Shown here: one piece after another, positions 49,043 to 61,100 of the stretch | Numbering within the stretch: the stretch's first letter is position 1 | How the letters are laid out: every line of letters starts with the position of its first letter | Assembly (NCBI RefSeq): GCF_902459505.1 | Contig: NC_047095.1 | Coordinates: forward strand, 118,235,380 to 118,299,379 | Length of the DNA: 64,000 nt | Direction of reading: 5' to 3' | Source: Geotrypetes seraphini | Taxonomy: Eukaryota > Chordata > Amphibia > Gymnophiona > Dermophiidae | Notes under the pieces: generated by a model | Database searches by the model: none | Seen by the model: only the letters and a program-made list of their open reading frames with translations | Told to the model about the DNA's origin: nothing | Made by a program: the position numbers and the translations under genes

Positions 49043-49900
49043 AACATAAGAAGCGCCATCTCCGGATCAGACCTTCGGTCCATCAAGTCCGGCGATCCGC
49101 AAACGCAGAGGCCCTGCCAGGTATACACCTGGCTTATTTTATAGCCAACCATATCTTTATATGCCTCTCTCAAGGAGATATGCATCTAGTTTGCTTTTGA
49201 AGCCTAGGACTGTCGATTCCGCAATAATCTCCCCTGGGAGAGTATTCCAGATGTCAACCACTCTCTGTGTGAAGCAGAACTTCCTGATATTAGTCCTGAA
49301 CTTGTCCCCCCTTAGCTTCATTTCATGTCCTCTTGTCCGTGTCAAATTGGACAATGTAAATAATCTTCTCTGCTCTATTTTATCGATTCCTTTCAGTATT
49401 TTGAAGGTCTCGATCATATCCCCACGCAGTCTCCTTTTCTCAAGGGAGAACAATCCCAGTGTTTTAAGTCGATCCTCATATTCCAGTTTCTCCATACCCT
49501 TCACTAGTTTAGTTGCTCGTCTCTGCACCCTCTCCAGCAGTTTTATATCCTTCTTTAGGTAGGGAGACCAATGTTGGACGCAGTATTCCAAGTGGGGTCT
49601 GACCATTGCCCTATAAAGCGGCATTATAACTTTCTCCGATCTACTCGAGATTCCTTTCTTTATCATGCCCAACATTCTATTTGCCTTCTTTGCCGCTGCC
49701 GCGCATTGTGCCGACGGCTTCAGGGTCCTATCTATCAGTACACCCAGGTCCCTTTCTTGTTCACTTTTTCCCAGAGTTGCACCTGACATTCTGTACTCGT
49801 ATTCCTTATTCTTACTGCCTAAATGCATTACCTTGCATTTCTCCACGTTGAACTTCATCTGCCATTTCTCCGCCCATTTTTCTAACCGACACAAATAGGG
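49043..49900 (-). mobile_element. CR1 LINE 3' part inserted in the DIRS fossil
   Basis: The minus strand is open for about 230 codons: LEKWAEKWQMKFNVEKCKVM, ERDLGVLIDRTLKPSAQC, MVRPHLEYCVQHWSPYLKKD, LERVQRRATKLVKGME and the C-terminal FKSKLDAYLLERGI, all typical of CR1 ORF2. The 3' UTR is at 49,043-49,156 ('AAGAACATAAGAAGCGCCAT', 'GGATCAGACCTTCGGTCCAT'). 5'-truncated in the RT thumb. Confidence 0.92.
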
Positions 49901-50339
49901 GTGAACCAGAATGCCACACCACCATGATCTTGGTAAATGTCCGAGGAGCCATAGGAAGACCAAAGGGAAGAGCACAAAACTGATAGTGCTGGCTCAAGAT
50001 CGCAAAGCACAGGAACCACTGATGAGAAGCCAGAATCAGAACATGCAAGTAGGCCTCCATCAGATCAAGAGAGGTTAGAAATTCCCCTAACTGAACCGTC
50101 AGAATGACCGATCGTAGGGTTTCCATGTGGAAAAAATGGAACTCGCAGAGCCCTGTTGACCCCCTTCAGATCCAAGATGGGCTGAAAGTTTCCCTCTTTC
50201 TTGGGCACCACAAAGTAAATGGAGTGCAGGCCGGTGCCCCTCTCTGACTTTGGCATGGGCACCACCAATTTGAGATCTAGCAATCTTTGAAGCATCTGGC
50301 AAAAAGCTTGCCTCATCCATGCTGCCTGACACAGAGAAG

Positions 50340-51330
50340 TGAGAAAGCACAGTTACTTACCGTAACAGGTGTTATCCAGGGACAGCAGGCAGATATTCTT
50401 AACGTATGGGTTTTAAGAAGTGCCAGCGGTGTGCACGCCCGATCTCTCTCACAGACCCGCACAATTGGTGCCTCCAGTGCCTGGGTCCAGAGCATCGGGC
50501 TGACACCTGCACCCGCTGTGCTACGCTTAAAAAGCGCACTACCAGGTGAGGAAGACCGATGTCATTCCTGGGACCGGACAGGGTCGGCAGTAGCACGGGT
50601 ATGCACCGTAGGTGTTTCGGCCAAGAGCACCGGCATGGAGGTATTAGTCGGTACCGAGGGGGTCGACACCGATGGGACAGTGCGAGGCTCGGACCGGTCC
50701 TGTACCGGAAGGTGCAGTGCCAGCAACGCCGGCAACAGTTGTTGGAGTTGTTGTTGCAGCTGCTCCTGTAACTGTGTTTGGAGTATGGCTGCGATGCGGT
50801 CATCCAGGGGAGGCACCGGTACCGCTTTTTTCTTCTTCGGTACCATAGGTGCCGCTCTACGCTCCAGCGATGAGGAGGCCGATGATGAGGCACTCACCGA
50901 GATCGGAGTGGAGCGTTTGCGGGGCCGGTGCGGCGCCGGAATGGCCGGTGTCGCAACTGTGGCAGGAGGGCGCTCGAGGGAAGTGGAAGGCTTCTTAGCC
51001 GGCTTACCTGGGCCCAACGACCCCGAGGAAGGGTCCGGTGGTGTCGACGTCGTCGGTGCCGACTTTTGGGGTGCCGTCGACGTCGCGGCAGGTTCCATGG
51101 CAGATCCGGTACCAAACAAAATATTTTGCTGGATTTGCCTATTTTTCAAAGTGCGCTTTTTAAGCGTAGCACAGCGGGTGCAGGTGTCAGCCCGATGCTC
51201 TGGACCCAGGCACTGGAGGCACCAATTGTGCGGGTCTGTGAGAGAGATCGGGCGTGCACACCGCTGGCACTTCTTAAAACCCATACGTTAAGAATATGCT
51301 GCCTGCTTGTCCTGGGATAAAATGACTTTG
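50340..51330 (-). mobile_element. DIRS gag-type fossil segment with 148-bp inverted arms
   Basis: The minus strand (50,562-51,284) encodes a gag-like protein with a Cys-rich N-terminus (KCQRCARPISLTDPHNWCLQ then CLGPEHRADTCTRC) and a Gln-rich region. The same N-terminal stretch is present again in opposite orientation: arms 50,393-50,540 and 51,150-51,297 are reverse complements, identical as far as I can read. DIRS terminal words ('TTACTTACCGTAACAGGTGT' 'TATCCAGGGACAGCAGGCAG') lie outside the left arm and a variant outside the right. Probably a separate insertion of another DIRS subfamily. Confidence 0.7.
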
Positions 51331-52440
51331 CAACGAATGGGAAAACTCCAGCGCGTAACCATCCTAAATCACCTCCAAGACCCACTGATCTGATGTGATC
51401 TCAGCCCACCCACCAGAACCAAGGGAGGCGCCGGCAAGGAGTCATTGGGCAGGCCAGATGATAGAGGGGCCAGCGGAGGAATCATGCCCCCCCCCTCCGA
51501 AAGAACTGCATGCGCTTAAAAAGGGACCCCTGGATGCCCCAGAGGCCGGGAAGGAAGCAGCCCCTCGACATGGGCGATATCTGTGGAACTCACATAAACG
51601 CCCCCGAGCAGAGCCACCCCAAGCAGCCGGACGGGCATGGTCTTCAGGCAGGCGGGGTACTTTAGAATCCATCAAGGTCTGAACCAACTTGTCCAAATCC
51701 TCACCAAACAAAAAGACCCCCGAAAGGCAAATCCTCACCAAACAAAAAAAAAAGACCCCTGAAAGGGAAATTTTGTCAATTTAGTCTTAGATGCTGCATC
51801 AACCGCCCAAGCACGCAGCCAAAAGGTACGATGCGTGGCTACTCCTAGAGACATGGACTTGGCTGACGTCCACAGTTATACAGGGGATCCGAGAGATAAG
51901 AGGCAGTCATCTCAATCTTTGCCACCTCCTGACCCACCAAGGACCAGTCATCAAACACAGTCAAGGACATGCCCGGCCCACTGAAACACGGCCCGAGCCA
52001 CAAGATCACCACAAAGGCCCTGCTATCAGTATCCGTTCTCCCCACCCCCCCAAAAGGATCCTGGAGGTCTCCCAGAAGGTCCAGGTCCTCATCCACAGAA
52101 AACCGTTCCTCAGAAAAATCCTAAGCCACCTGCGACCGCTCGGACAATGGGGGGGATGGGGGTGAGGTGGAGGAAGGGAGGGAGGGACCAGGCACGAGAC
52201 CAGCAGGGTGTGATACCCACAAGGTTGGAAGAACCCCTAAACAAATTTCAACAGACCTAACAAGGGGTGATGGTTACAGCTCACCAACCAACACCTGCAG
52301 GAGACTGAGACTGTGATATAAGGAGGGACAGCTATTATGTACTATAACCAAAAGTTTGGTCTCAGTCTCCACCTGCTGGTCATGATGAGCTATTACCCAT
52401 CAGTGAAGTCTGTACCGGTCTGGAAAGGTGACAAGGAATA

Positions 52441-53019
52441 TGTGTGTTCTCTCCTTTTGATTTCTTTTGGGTGTGAGAGATAGGGGAGAGCTGTGACCTG
52501 TTAGGATCAGCTAAGAAAAGAACTAAGTATCAAGGGGAGGATCCACGGATGGCAGGAGTCTCTGCACATGTTCAGTAAGCCAAAAGCTTACTACTGCTAG
52601 GGGAGAGCACCGACACACAGTATCAGTCTAAGGACTTCACCAACAAAATGTCCCCTGCCTGTTTCTGGAGAAAACCTTTTCCACTTGAGTGTATAAGATT
52701 GCTGAGTTGAGCTCTTTCTGGACGCTGTAAGAACTTGCTGGATTGCAGGTGTAAGATTATGTAACATCTACCACCTTCCCTCCAAGTCTGAAAGGTTTCC
52801 ATATTTGTTCATATCTGAGAAAGGTGGATCCTGCACATGCTCAGGAAGACTTATGTCTATGAAGTTCTCAGATGATACTATGCAAAGCAATGGTTGCAGC
52901 ACAGTAGCAGAATGCAAGAAGAGCAGCAACACTGGCAGATAATCTGTGCGACCTTAGTTTCTCATTCTGTAAGCTGTTCAGAAGTAAAGGGGTGATCACT
53001 AATAAAGATGACTAGAAAC
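52441..53019. other. Intergenic DNA left of PPP1R10
   Basis: 52,560-52,720 has words shared with the DIRS-like segment at 24.9 kb ('GTCCCCTGCCTGTTTCTGGAG'). No gene found here; in particular no MRPS18B-like exon. Confidence 0.4.
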
Positions 53020-55048
53020 AGATTTAGTTTTCCCCATGTTTATTAATGTACAAAATATACAAAAAAAAATCCACATCAGATATGTTTGCACAGATGGAAA
53101 TCTGTCCCCATGAGAGATTTAGAAAACCCTCTCTTCTCCCCCCACAAAAAAAAACGTTTTCACAGAAAACAATCTTTACAACTCAAGCACCCAGACTGCA
53201 TCTGTGACCATTCCCACAATACTGCAGAACAGATTATTTTCTTTTCACTTACAGTACAGTTCAGAGGTTTTTAATACACAGTTCAGGCCAACAAAAAAAA
53301 CTGTAAAACAAAAGATAGTAGATGAACGTCCTCAGAGCAGCCTTTTTTTTTTTTTTGGTTTGTCCCAGCTTCTTCTGTGGCCCAATATACATAGATCACG
53401 CAACAGTTAAAATAACACCACACACATGGGAAACAAGTGTCTGGATTGTTCCCAAAATGACAGCCACAGGTACAAGAACCAAAAATGTAAAAGTAAAGCC
53501 TTGCTGGAAAGATGAGGTGTCTCAAAGCTAATCCTCATTCCTCCTTAGACCCCACAGATCATACAGAGACAACAGCAAAGTAGAATACTAAACCTAAGAG
53601 CAATACAACTTTTGCAGAAGTGTCTGTGGTTCCGAAATCTGTTCCTCAATAGCCCTACGAAACAGGTTTGGGTTTGAGGGTAATCAAAACACGCAAATTA
53701 ATCCACTTTTTTGATGGACCACATCAATATTCTTTCTGGCTATATCCTGAAAAGCAGTAGATAGTGTTATAGGGACCAGACTGAGGAGTATGAACCTCCT
53801 ATTTCGCCACCCCAGTAAACTCTAAAGGAACAGTCACCCACTTACAAAATCACCTTAGCGCTTGTGGCGGTAAAACATTTTTTTCTACCTGCATTACTCA
53901 GAGCCCACAAAATGCCTAGCAAAAGAAAGGTGTCGAAACTGGCCCTAGAGAAGAGACTCGGAGGGGCAGGGAACCTTTTAAAGACTACCAGTGCAGAGAA
54001 AGCAGGTCCATCCCAGCTTTTATTCTGAGCCAATTGGGGCACTAATGCCAGGTCAGGCTTGGAGTTAATTCAGCTCAAGAGTGAAATTTGGAATGGTTGA
54101 AATCTTGCTTGGGATGCAAAGGGGAAGGGAAAGTAGCTTTTCATAAACCAACAGAACAGAAAGGGCATAAGGGAATGTCTTTGGCAGTAGTAGGGAAGGG
54201 ATGGGCTTGGAATGAACATTCTTATTAGTGCTGATACTTTTCAATACTGTAATAAGACAAAACACAGACAAGAGGAAAGTTGAAACAACTGTCATCTGGA
54301 AAAATCAGCAAGGATAGTTTCTTTTGTAATTTTTCCCACAACCCCACCCCCCAAAAAAAAATTATAAATTTAAAATTCTCCTCTTTCAAATGTATTCCCA
54401 GAGAACACCAAAAACTCCCATTAAAAGTGTATTTTACCCCTCATCTTCATAGTACAAGACCTCAAACATACAATCGATTTAATGCCAGTGTGTGTTATTT
54501 TTTGCCTTGTCTGTCACAGTTGATGTATTATTTACAAATCCCCATACTCCCCCAAGCACAGCCATGGAGCAAAGCAAGAGGGCTGATGAAATAACGTACA
54601 CAGCTCAGGATGAATGTATTTAAAGATCCGTTCAGAAAATGGTAGTCAGATGCATGATTTTGGGACCAGAAAATTAAAGATTGGAGGGGAACAGGGACAA
54701 GGGAGAAGAAAAAACCTCCCCAAACCAGATTCTTCCATTGTGGCAAAGTAGTAATAAAATAAATTAATGAAATAAAGGAGTCTCAAGTGCTTTTGCCTCT
54801 GCTTGTCCGATGCCTCTTCTCAGAGGAGCTGAAGAAGAAGCGATCTTCACAGGGCGCCGTGGCTCTCTCTCCCATCAATCAAGCAGCTTTGGGTGGGGGG
54901 AGGGATTTTGTAAAATCACCCTTTCCCCAGGGGGTGGAGGCCTCACAGAAGCCATAAAAGGAAGGCAGCATACTGTTCATGAAAGCTCGAGACCTTCACC
55001 ATGCAGCCTACATCCTGGAGGTAGCAGAAGTAAGGTGCTGGGCCACAG
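53020..55048 (-). other. PPP1R10: PPP1R10 3' UTR (predicted)
   Basis: About 2 kb of largely non-repetitive sequence from the stop codon to a minus-strand AATAAA at 53,039-53,044, with cleavage expected about 15-25 bases further left. A poly-T run (53,343-53,357 on plus) lies inside. Confidence 0.6.
53039..53044 (-). terminator. PPP1R10: Candidate PPP1R10 polyadenylation signal AATAAA
   Basis: TTTATT on plus (AATAAA on minus) at the left limit of unique sequence downstream of the PPP1R10 stop. No other hexamer between here and the stop was verified. Confidence 0.45.
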
Positions 55049-55158
55049 CTAACGCAAAGGTGGGCCGTTGACTCCAGGGTGGTAGAAGGCACAGTTGTTC
55101 TCATACCGACAGTTGCCCTTCATCATGAAATGACGACAAGTGGGGCGGTTTGACATGT
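55049..55158 (-). CDS. PPP1R10: PPP1R10 terminal exon (CCCH zinc finger, stop)
   Basis: Encodes [36 protein letters not shown] then TAG. Human is identical except Val for Thr and a final Pro for Arg. The Cys/His pattern C-x7-C-x5-C-x3-H is a CCCH RNA-binding finger. Acceptor TTCTGGCAG|A. Confidence 0.98.
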
Positions 55159-58100
55159 CTGCCAGAAAAGAAAAATGAAGAGAGTCAGATTTACATTTCA
55201 GTGTATAGTGCAACTGCAAAACAAATCTGTACAGTTCCTCACTCCAGTGCGACTTCACAGAACAAACAAATTATTAGGTAAGCCCCAGGAGCTCTCATTT
55301 TTTTTACTGGTAGTGGACACAGAAAAGCCAGTTGTCAGTTGTTCATCTTTCTATTAGGGTGTTGGAGCCCTGAAATCTGGTAATAACCTCTCGCAATTTT
55401 AACCAGAATCAAGCTACCCAATTTTAATGTGTGCACTACCTATGTCCAAAATACTCAATTTCTGTAGCTGTCAATGTTACAATGTCACAGCAGGAGCCAA
55501 TCATGTGAGAAATCAAGTTCTCAGTACTGCATTACCATGTTAAAACACACAGAAAAGGACTGGCTGTTAAAACAGATGCCTGCCCCCCCCCAGTAAATCT
55601 ATGTATTCCTCCTTTACAAATGACGAAATGGTTCCTATTTTGAAGTCAGGTTTACAAGCTAAATCAAGTGTCAACATTTTTTTGTGTTCAAAAATGAAAG
55701 CCTCTTACCTCCTCCATGACCTCCATGTCCGCTTCTGTGTCCCCCGTGTCCACCTCCATGTCCGCCATGGCCTCCATAGCCACCATGACCTCCGCCATGC
55801 ATCCCTCCATGGCCTCCATGACCTCCATCATGGCCATTGTTAGGACCCCCTCGTCCACCACTGTGGGGCCCACCTCCACTTCGGCCCCCTCGTCCCCTGT
55901 ATGGCTCTCCTCCCCGGCCGCCTCTGCCCCTGTGGAAGGGCCCTCCTCGCATGCCTCCATGGGGGCCACCACGCATGTTCTCATTTGACTGCTCCCAATA
56001 CCCATCTCGGGGAGGTGGAGGAGGTGGACCCATCATTCGTGGGCCAACAGGGCCCCCGGGACCGCCAGGACCTCCATGTGGGCCTGAAGCAAAAAATTGA
56101 ACAGACACTCAGAAAAACCATGGACCCAATAGCTAAAGTAAATTAAACTAGAAGAAACCTAAACATGTCATTTTCTTTGCATGTATACTCTGTGCAGCTT
56201 CTTTTTTTAACTGAATTCTTATATATATTTTTCAAGACCATGCACATGCCATTTTCTGTGTAGTCCAAAGGTTCAAAACCTTCCTCCTCTTTAATCATGG
56301 GGTTAAATGCAATGAAAGATATCATGGCTTGCAAAAAAGCACAGTACTGGTGTTATCTGAGGACAGAAGGCAGATATTCTCACATGTGGGTGACATCATC
56401 CACGAAGCCCAGTATGGACAGTATAAAGCAGGGGTGTCAAAGTCCCTCCTCGAGGGCTGCAATCCAGTCAGGTTTTCAGGATTTCCCCAATGAATATGCA
56501 TGAGATCTATTTGCATGCTCTGCTTTCATTGTATGCTAATAGATCTCATGCATATTCATTGGGGAAATCCTGAAAATCCGACTGGATTGCAGCCCTCAAG
56601 GAGGGACTTTGACACCCCTGGTATAGAGTGTCCGAGCCTGCCCTTACTGCACATGTGTTGGTGCCTTCCTGCTCGACGTCAACTCATGGGAATATCGGTT
56701 CAGTAAAAAAAACTAAGAAAGCTGGGAGGGTTTTGAGAATATTTACCTGCTGTCCTTGGATAATACCTGTTACAGGGCAATTAACTATAGCTTGTCTGTC
56801 ACATGGTACAGGGGGAAATAAAAAATAAAAGATAGTTCAGAAGCACTTACCTGGAAAAGGAGCCCCAGGTCCCCCGGGTGGAAAGTGCTGGATGTTCTTT
56901 GGGGCAGGTGGAAATCCATTAGGAAGGGGACCTGGTCCTTGCATGGGGTGGCCCACTGGGGAGAAAGGAATTCTTCTGTTAAATTTTGTAATCAGATATC
57001 TTTGCTCATTAAAATGTATTCCAAGTTTATTAAATTTTTTGATAAAATGACAATCATACATTCTAAGCGTTAACAGTTAAAAAATTAAAAAGGGGACAAT
57101 TGACAGATTTATTAATGACACGACAGTATTTACATGGAAACAACGGGATAGTAGGAAGAGATACCATTTTTAAAGAAAAGAGAACAACTAAGGTTAAAAA
57201 TAAGAGGAAAAGGGAGGGATCATGTCAGAGTTAAATATAAATAAACAACATTTATCAAGATTTTTCTCAGACCTTAAATGTGGTGGTAACTGTCTGGATT
57301 TGTGCTATTATACAAAGATATATGCACATACATCACTGCCTGAGCAAGGGTAATGTTCAAAGTTTCCTAGGACTTTACGGCAAGCTACGCTTGTAAAGAG
57401 ATAGACCTGAAAAAACATTTACTAGAATTTGATCGACTGATTTTATTTAGGACATACTTAAAAGTCAAATTTACTTTATAATGAACATAAAAGCCATATT
57501 CTCACAATGATACATATTATCTGCTCAGCTAACGGAAGGCATTCTTCTCTCCCAATCCAAATTCTTTTAGCCAATTCTGGCTCTTGTTCAAAACATCCTT
57601 ACTCTCTGGGCTCAATTGTATGTATATGGTAAGAGTGGGCACACTCCTACCTGGAACAGGGCCCTGTGGCTGGTTCTGTAGTGACCCCAGCAGTTGTTTG
57701 ATCTTGTCTGGAAAGTCAGCCTGCTTCATCAGCTCTTCAGGCTTGGCACCAGCCTGCCCTCCCTAGGAACAGAACAAAAAAAAGGAGAAAGCCAATTAGC
57801 TAGCATCACACTGCGTTTGCCTTGATTTTATTTTATTTTTTTTAAATATTTTATTTATAAATTTTTCATTCTTACAATACTTTAATTGTACATAAAACTT
57901 CAATTAACACATGAAAAATTGTGATTACAAATAATTCATCTTATCACATAAAATATAACCCTCCCCCTTTTTTTCATTTCTTAAATCCATATAATATACA
58001 TTCCCCTCCCCTCCCCATTCTTATATAATCATTACTTATGTGCTATGAAATCTGATCATTGGAATAACGAGTCAATGGTTCCCAAATTTTCTTAAAATTA

Positions 58101-61100
58101 TGAATATTTCCCTGTTGTAATGCTATTGTTTTTTCCATTTTGTATATATGACAGAGTGAATTCCACCAAAATGTAAAATTTAATTTGGTGTAGTCCTTCC
58201 AATTTTGAGTTATTTGTTGCATGGCGACCCCTGTCAATATTAATAATAGTTTGTTATTGTTTGCTGTAATCGGACTCTGAGTTTTGTTTTGCCTTGTTTT
58301 TAGGGAAGTCTCGAGATATTTTCTGAAGCAGCCTAGTTACTCCTCCCACCATAAGGGGACCATATTACACATTTTCCGCCAAAATAATTTCATAATGCAA
58401 GAAAAATGTATCTAGTTACCATAATGGAAGAAAGAATTTCTTGCATGTTCACTGCTGAATTGGGATTCTGGCCAGGCTGGCCCTTTCCTGCAGCCATGCT
58501 GCCCATGAGATTGGCTAGGACAGGAGGCAGCTTGGCCCCTCCAGCAAGATCAGGTGATTGGGAGGCAGGGCCCTGGTCCATAGCTTCTGGGTAGCAACTG
58601 TCATCCATGTTGCTGTCCTAGATGTGGGGAAAGGAACAGCATTAGCAAAGGGGTGGATAGGACTGCACAAATCAGTGGCGTCAAATGGGGTTTTTTTTTT
58701 TGTTTTGTTTTTTATTCTTTATTCATTTTTAATCTTATATCAAGGGCACAAACAATAAAACATATAAATATTATAGCATATAGATATTGGCTGAAAAGTT
58801 ATATTTTTAATGATATATGAAAGTTAATCAAGTGTATATTTATACATTTGAATGATTTTTCTGATACACTTGTTGTAATATGTAAAAATGAATAAAGAAT
58901 TAAAAAAAAAAGTGCACAAACAATAAAACAATACAATTTGTTTAAAGTTTTTTCTGATTGATTATTATACACTTGTAAGATGTGAAAATGAATGAAGATT
59001 TACAAACAAAACAATTAAACATATCACTTGACAATCTTTCTAATTTATCTTACAATACATAAAATTACCACCCTCCCCCGCCCATCATTCCTATATTATT
59101 TTCCCAATATGAATAATAAAAAATATACCTCCCCCCAAACAATAGACGGTGTAAATTTCAATAGAAAATGGTGTTTACTCATTACAATAAGTTAATGGCT
59201 CCCAAATTTTATTAAATTTCTTATAGTTCCCTTGTTGTATAGCTAATGCTCTTTCCATTTTATAAATGTGACATAATGACTTCCACCAGAAATTATAATT
59301 GAGTCTACTGTAATTTTTCCAATTACTTGTGATATGCGTCAAATGTTGACAGAGGGAGAGGTTAGCATTTTTGCTTTGGTTTCCATCACTTTTCTTTTTT
59401 TTTGTTTAAATTAGCTGTTAGTAGATCATATTGGACGGTTCTGGTTAAGCTTTAGCCCTTGTGTTTTAGATAAAGACATCTTTCTTTATGACAGCCATGT
59501 CTCATTGGTGTGAACGCACTTGGTACGTCAATGAATATACCCACAGAATCGGCAGGATCCACTCCATTAGGACTTACAGAATTTTACTGCCAGAATTAAA
59601 ATACATTTTTAGAACAGAACCATAAAAGACCAAAAACATTAGTTAAAACAGAAGAGTTGAGGGGACTTACCTCATCAAGTGGAATGAGTTTGGGTGGAAT
59701 GGGTTCAAATGTTTCAGGATCTGGTTCATAGGGACTCTCTGGTACACTGCAGAGAAAATAAATGAAGAATAAAGATTCTCCTAAACATCACATCACCCAT
59801 TTCAATCTGAGGAAAAGGACTTTGTCTTTTCTAAAAAATAATTCCTTAACAATATATACCTAAAAGATTTATATCCCACCCCCATCTCATATCTCTACAT
59901 GAATAATATAATTCCTATGTATATTAATCAATTAAATTATGCACATATATATTAAATTATCATAATCCACCCATCCCCCAATCAAGTGTTAATGTAATAT
60001 GTTATGTTCATAATTTAATGTACACTTGATGTATATGTTAAAATGAATAAAGATTTGGAGAATACTATTGTTAGAAGGGATGGGAGGGGGAGGGGTTTTT
60101 ATTTATATATTTATACTGATGTTTGATTAGATTTTCAAGTGATTTGTATGATCTAATTGATATTTTATTGTACACTTGATGTAAGAAATGAAAATGAATA
60201 AAGATTTGGGAAAAAAAAAAAAATAATAATAATTCCCACCTCATTCCCCAACACCAGCCTAAGGGGCAGATTTTTTTTAACCCCCCCCCTGAATTCCAGT
60301 TTGAGGAAAGGGCAGTATTCTTTCAAAGAAAACCCTCTCTTCAACATACCTCTCCTTAGACAAGAAGAGCTCCTGAAGGATACCCTTTTCCCGCTCGGCC
60401 TGGGTAAATTTTTCCTGGCTGCTGCTGCCAGAATCGACCAGACAGGTAGTCATGTCAATCAGCCTGGGGTACACCCAAGGCACTTTCTCTTCCATGGCAT
60501 CATGACTTAGCCGGCGGGCTGTCTCGAAAGCCTGTCGGTCCTTCATCATCTCCCGCTTGGCAGCCTCACCAAAGTCTTTGATCTTGTTCACATTGACTGC
60601 AAGAGAATAATCTGGGGTGTCATTAACCTGCATTAAAGAGAAGTCTTTTCTCTGCAACAGATCCAGCTTATCTAGCCCTGCTTGATCGTCCATATCTTGT
60701 GTTGCTCCTATGCCCATGAGCTCCCCATCCCATCAACAACAAAATGCACCACCGGATACAGAACCTAGAAGCATTCCGGAAATGTACTACTGTTAACATG
60801 CTCCTGACTATCTGTGGCTACCGTTTGCAGGAGAAATATGGGAGGTGTTTTTTTTTTAATCTTTCTTCATTTTAAAACTTACAATAAGTATCTCAGCAAA
60901 TAAAAACATTATAACTTAAATACAACACTTAATATTCTGCAATAATCCATTGTAAAAAGTTTATCTCCCCACCCTCCCTCCTCCCTTCTATATCAGAAAT
61001 AGAATAGATATACCATATAACAAAATATTTCCTAACATTTCTTTCATTTATAAAAGGACCAAACTCTATCCCCCTCACCCCCTTCTTGGACATGTATTAT

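Larger units (their letters stand above)
46920..52440 (-). mobile_element. DIRS-type retrotransposon fossil, interrupted
   Basis: Read on the minus strand it holds, in order, a gag-proximal part (to about 51,330), an RT start (50,065-50,316, ...SIYFVVPKKEG), RT core (49,910-50,126, LDLMEAYLHV), RT thumb and RNase H (48,189-48,935; LITDASLLGWGALCL, RVLSDNATAVAY) and the end of a tyrosine recombinase (47,042-47,368; VDICKAAVWSSLHAF). A CR1 LINE and another DIRS-derived piece are inserted in it. Broken and multiply interrupted; older than its CR1 guest. Confidence 0.8.

Noticed and set aside
50287-51291. A 334-codon plus-strand open frame
   Set aside because: It is antisense to the DIRS gag-like region and spans the two inverted arms; its length reflects high G+C.
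36860-53020. Search for MRPS18B exons between ATAT1 and PPP1R10
   Set aside because: No exon with ribosomal bS18-like words or splice borders was recognised; the interval is filled with repeats. Absence is not proof, since I could only read by eye.
55671-56146. Several plus-strand and alternative-frame open readings over 80-145 codons
   Set aside because: They are shadows of the Gly/His-rich PPP1R10 exon at 55,709-56,083.
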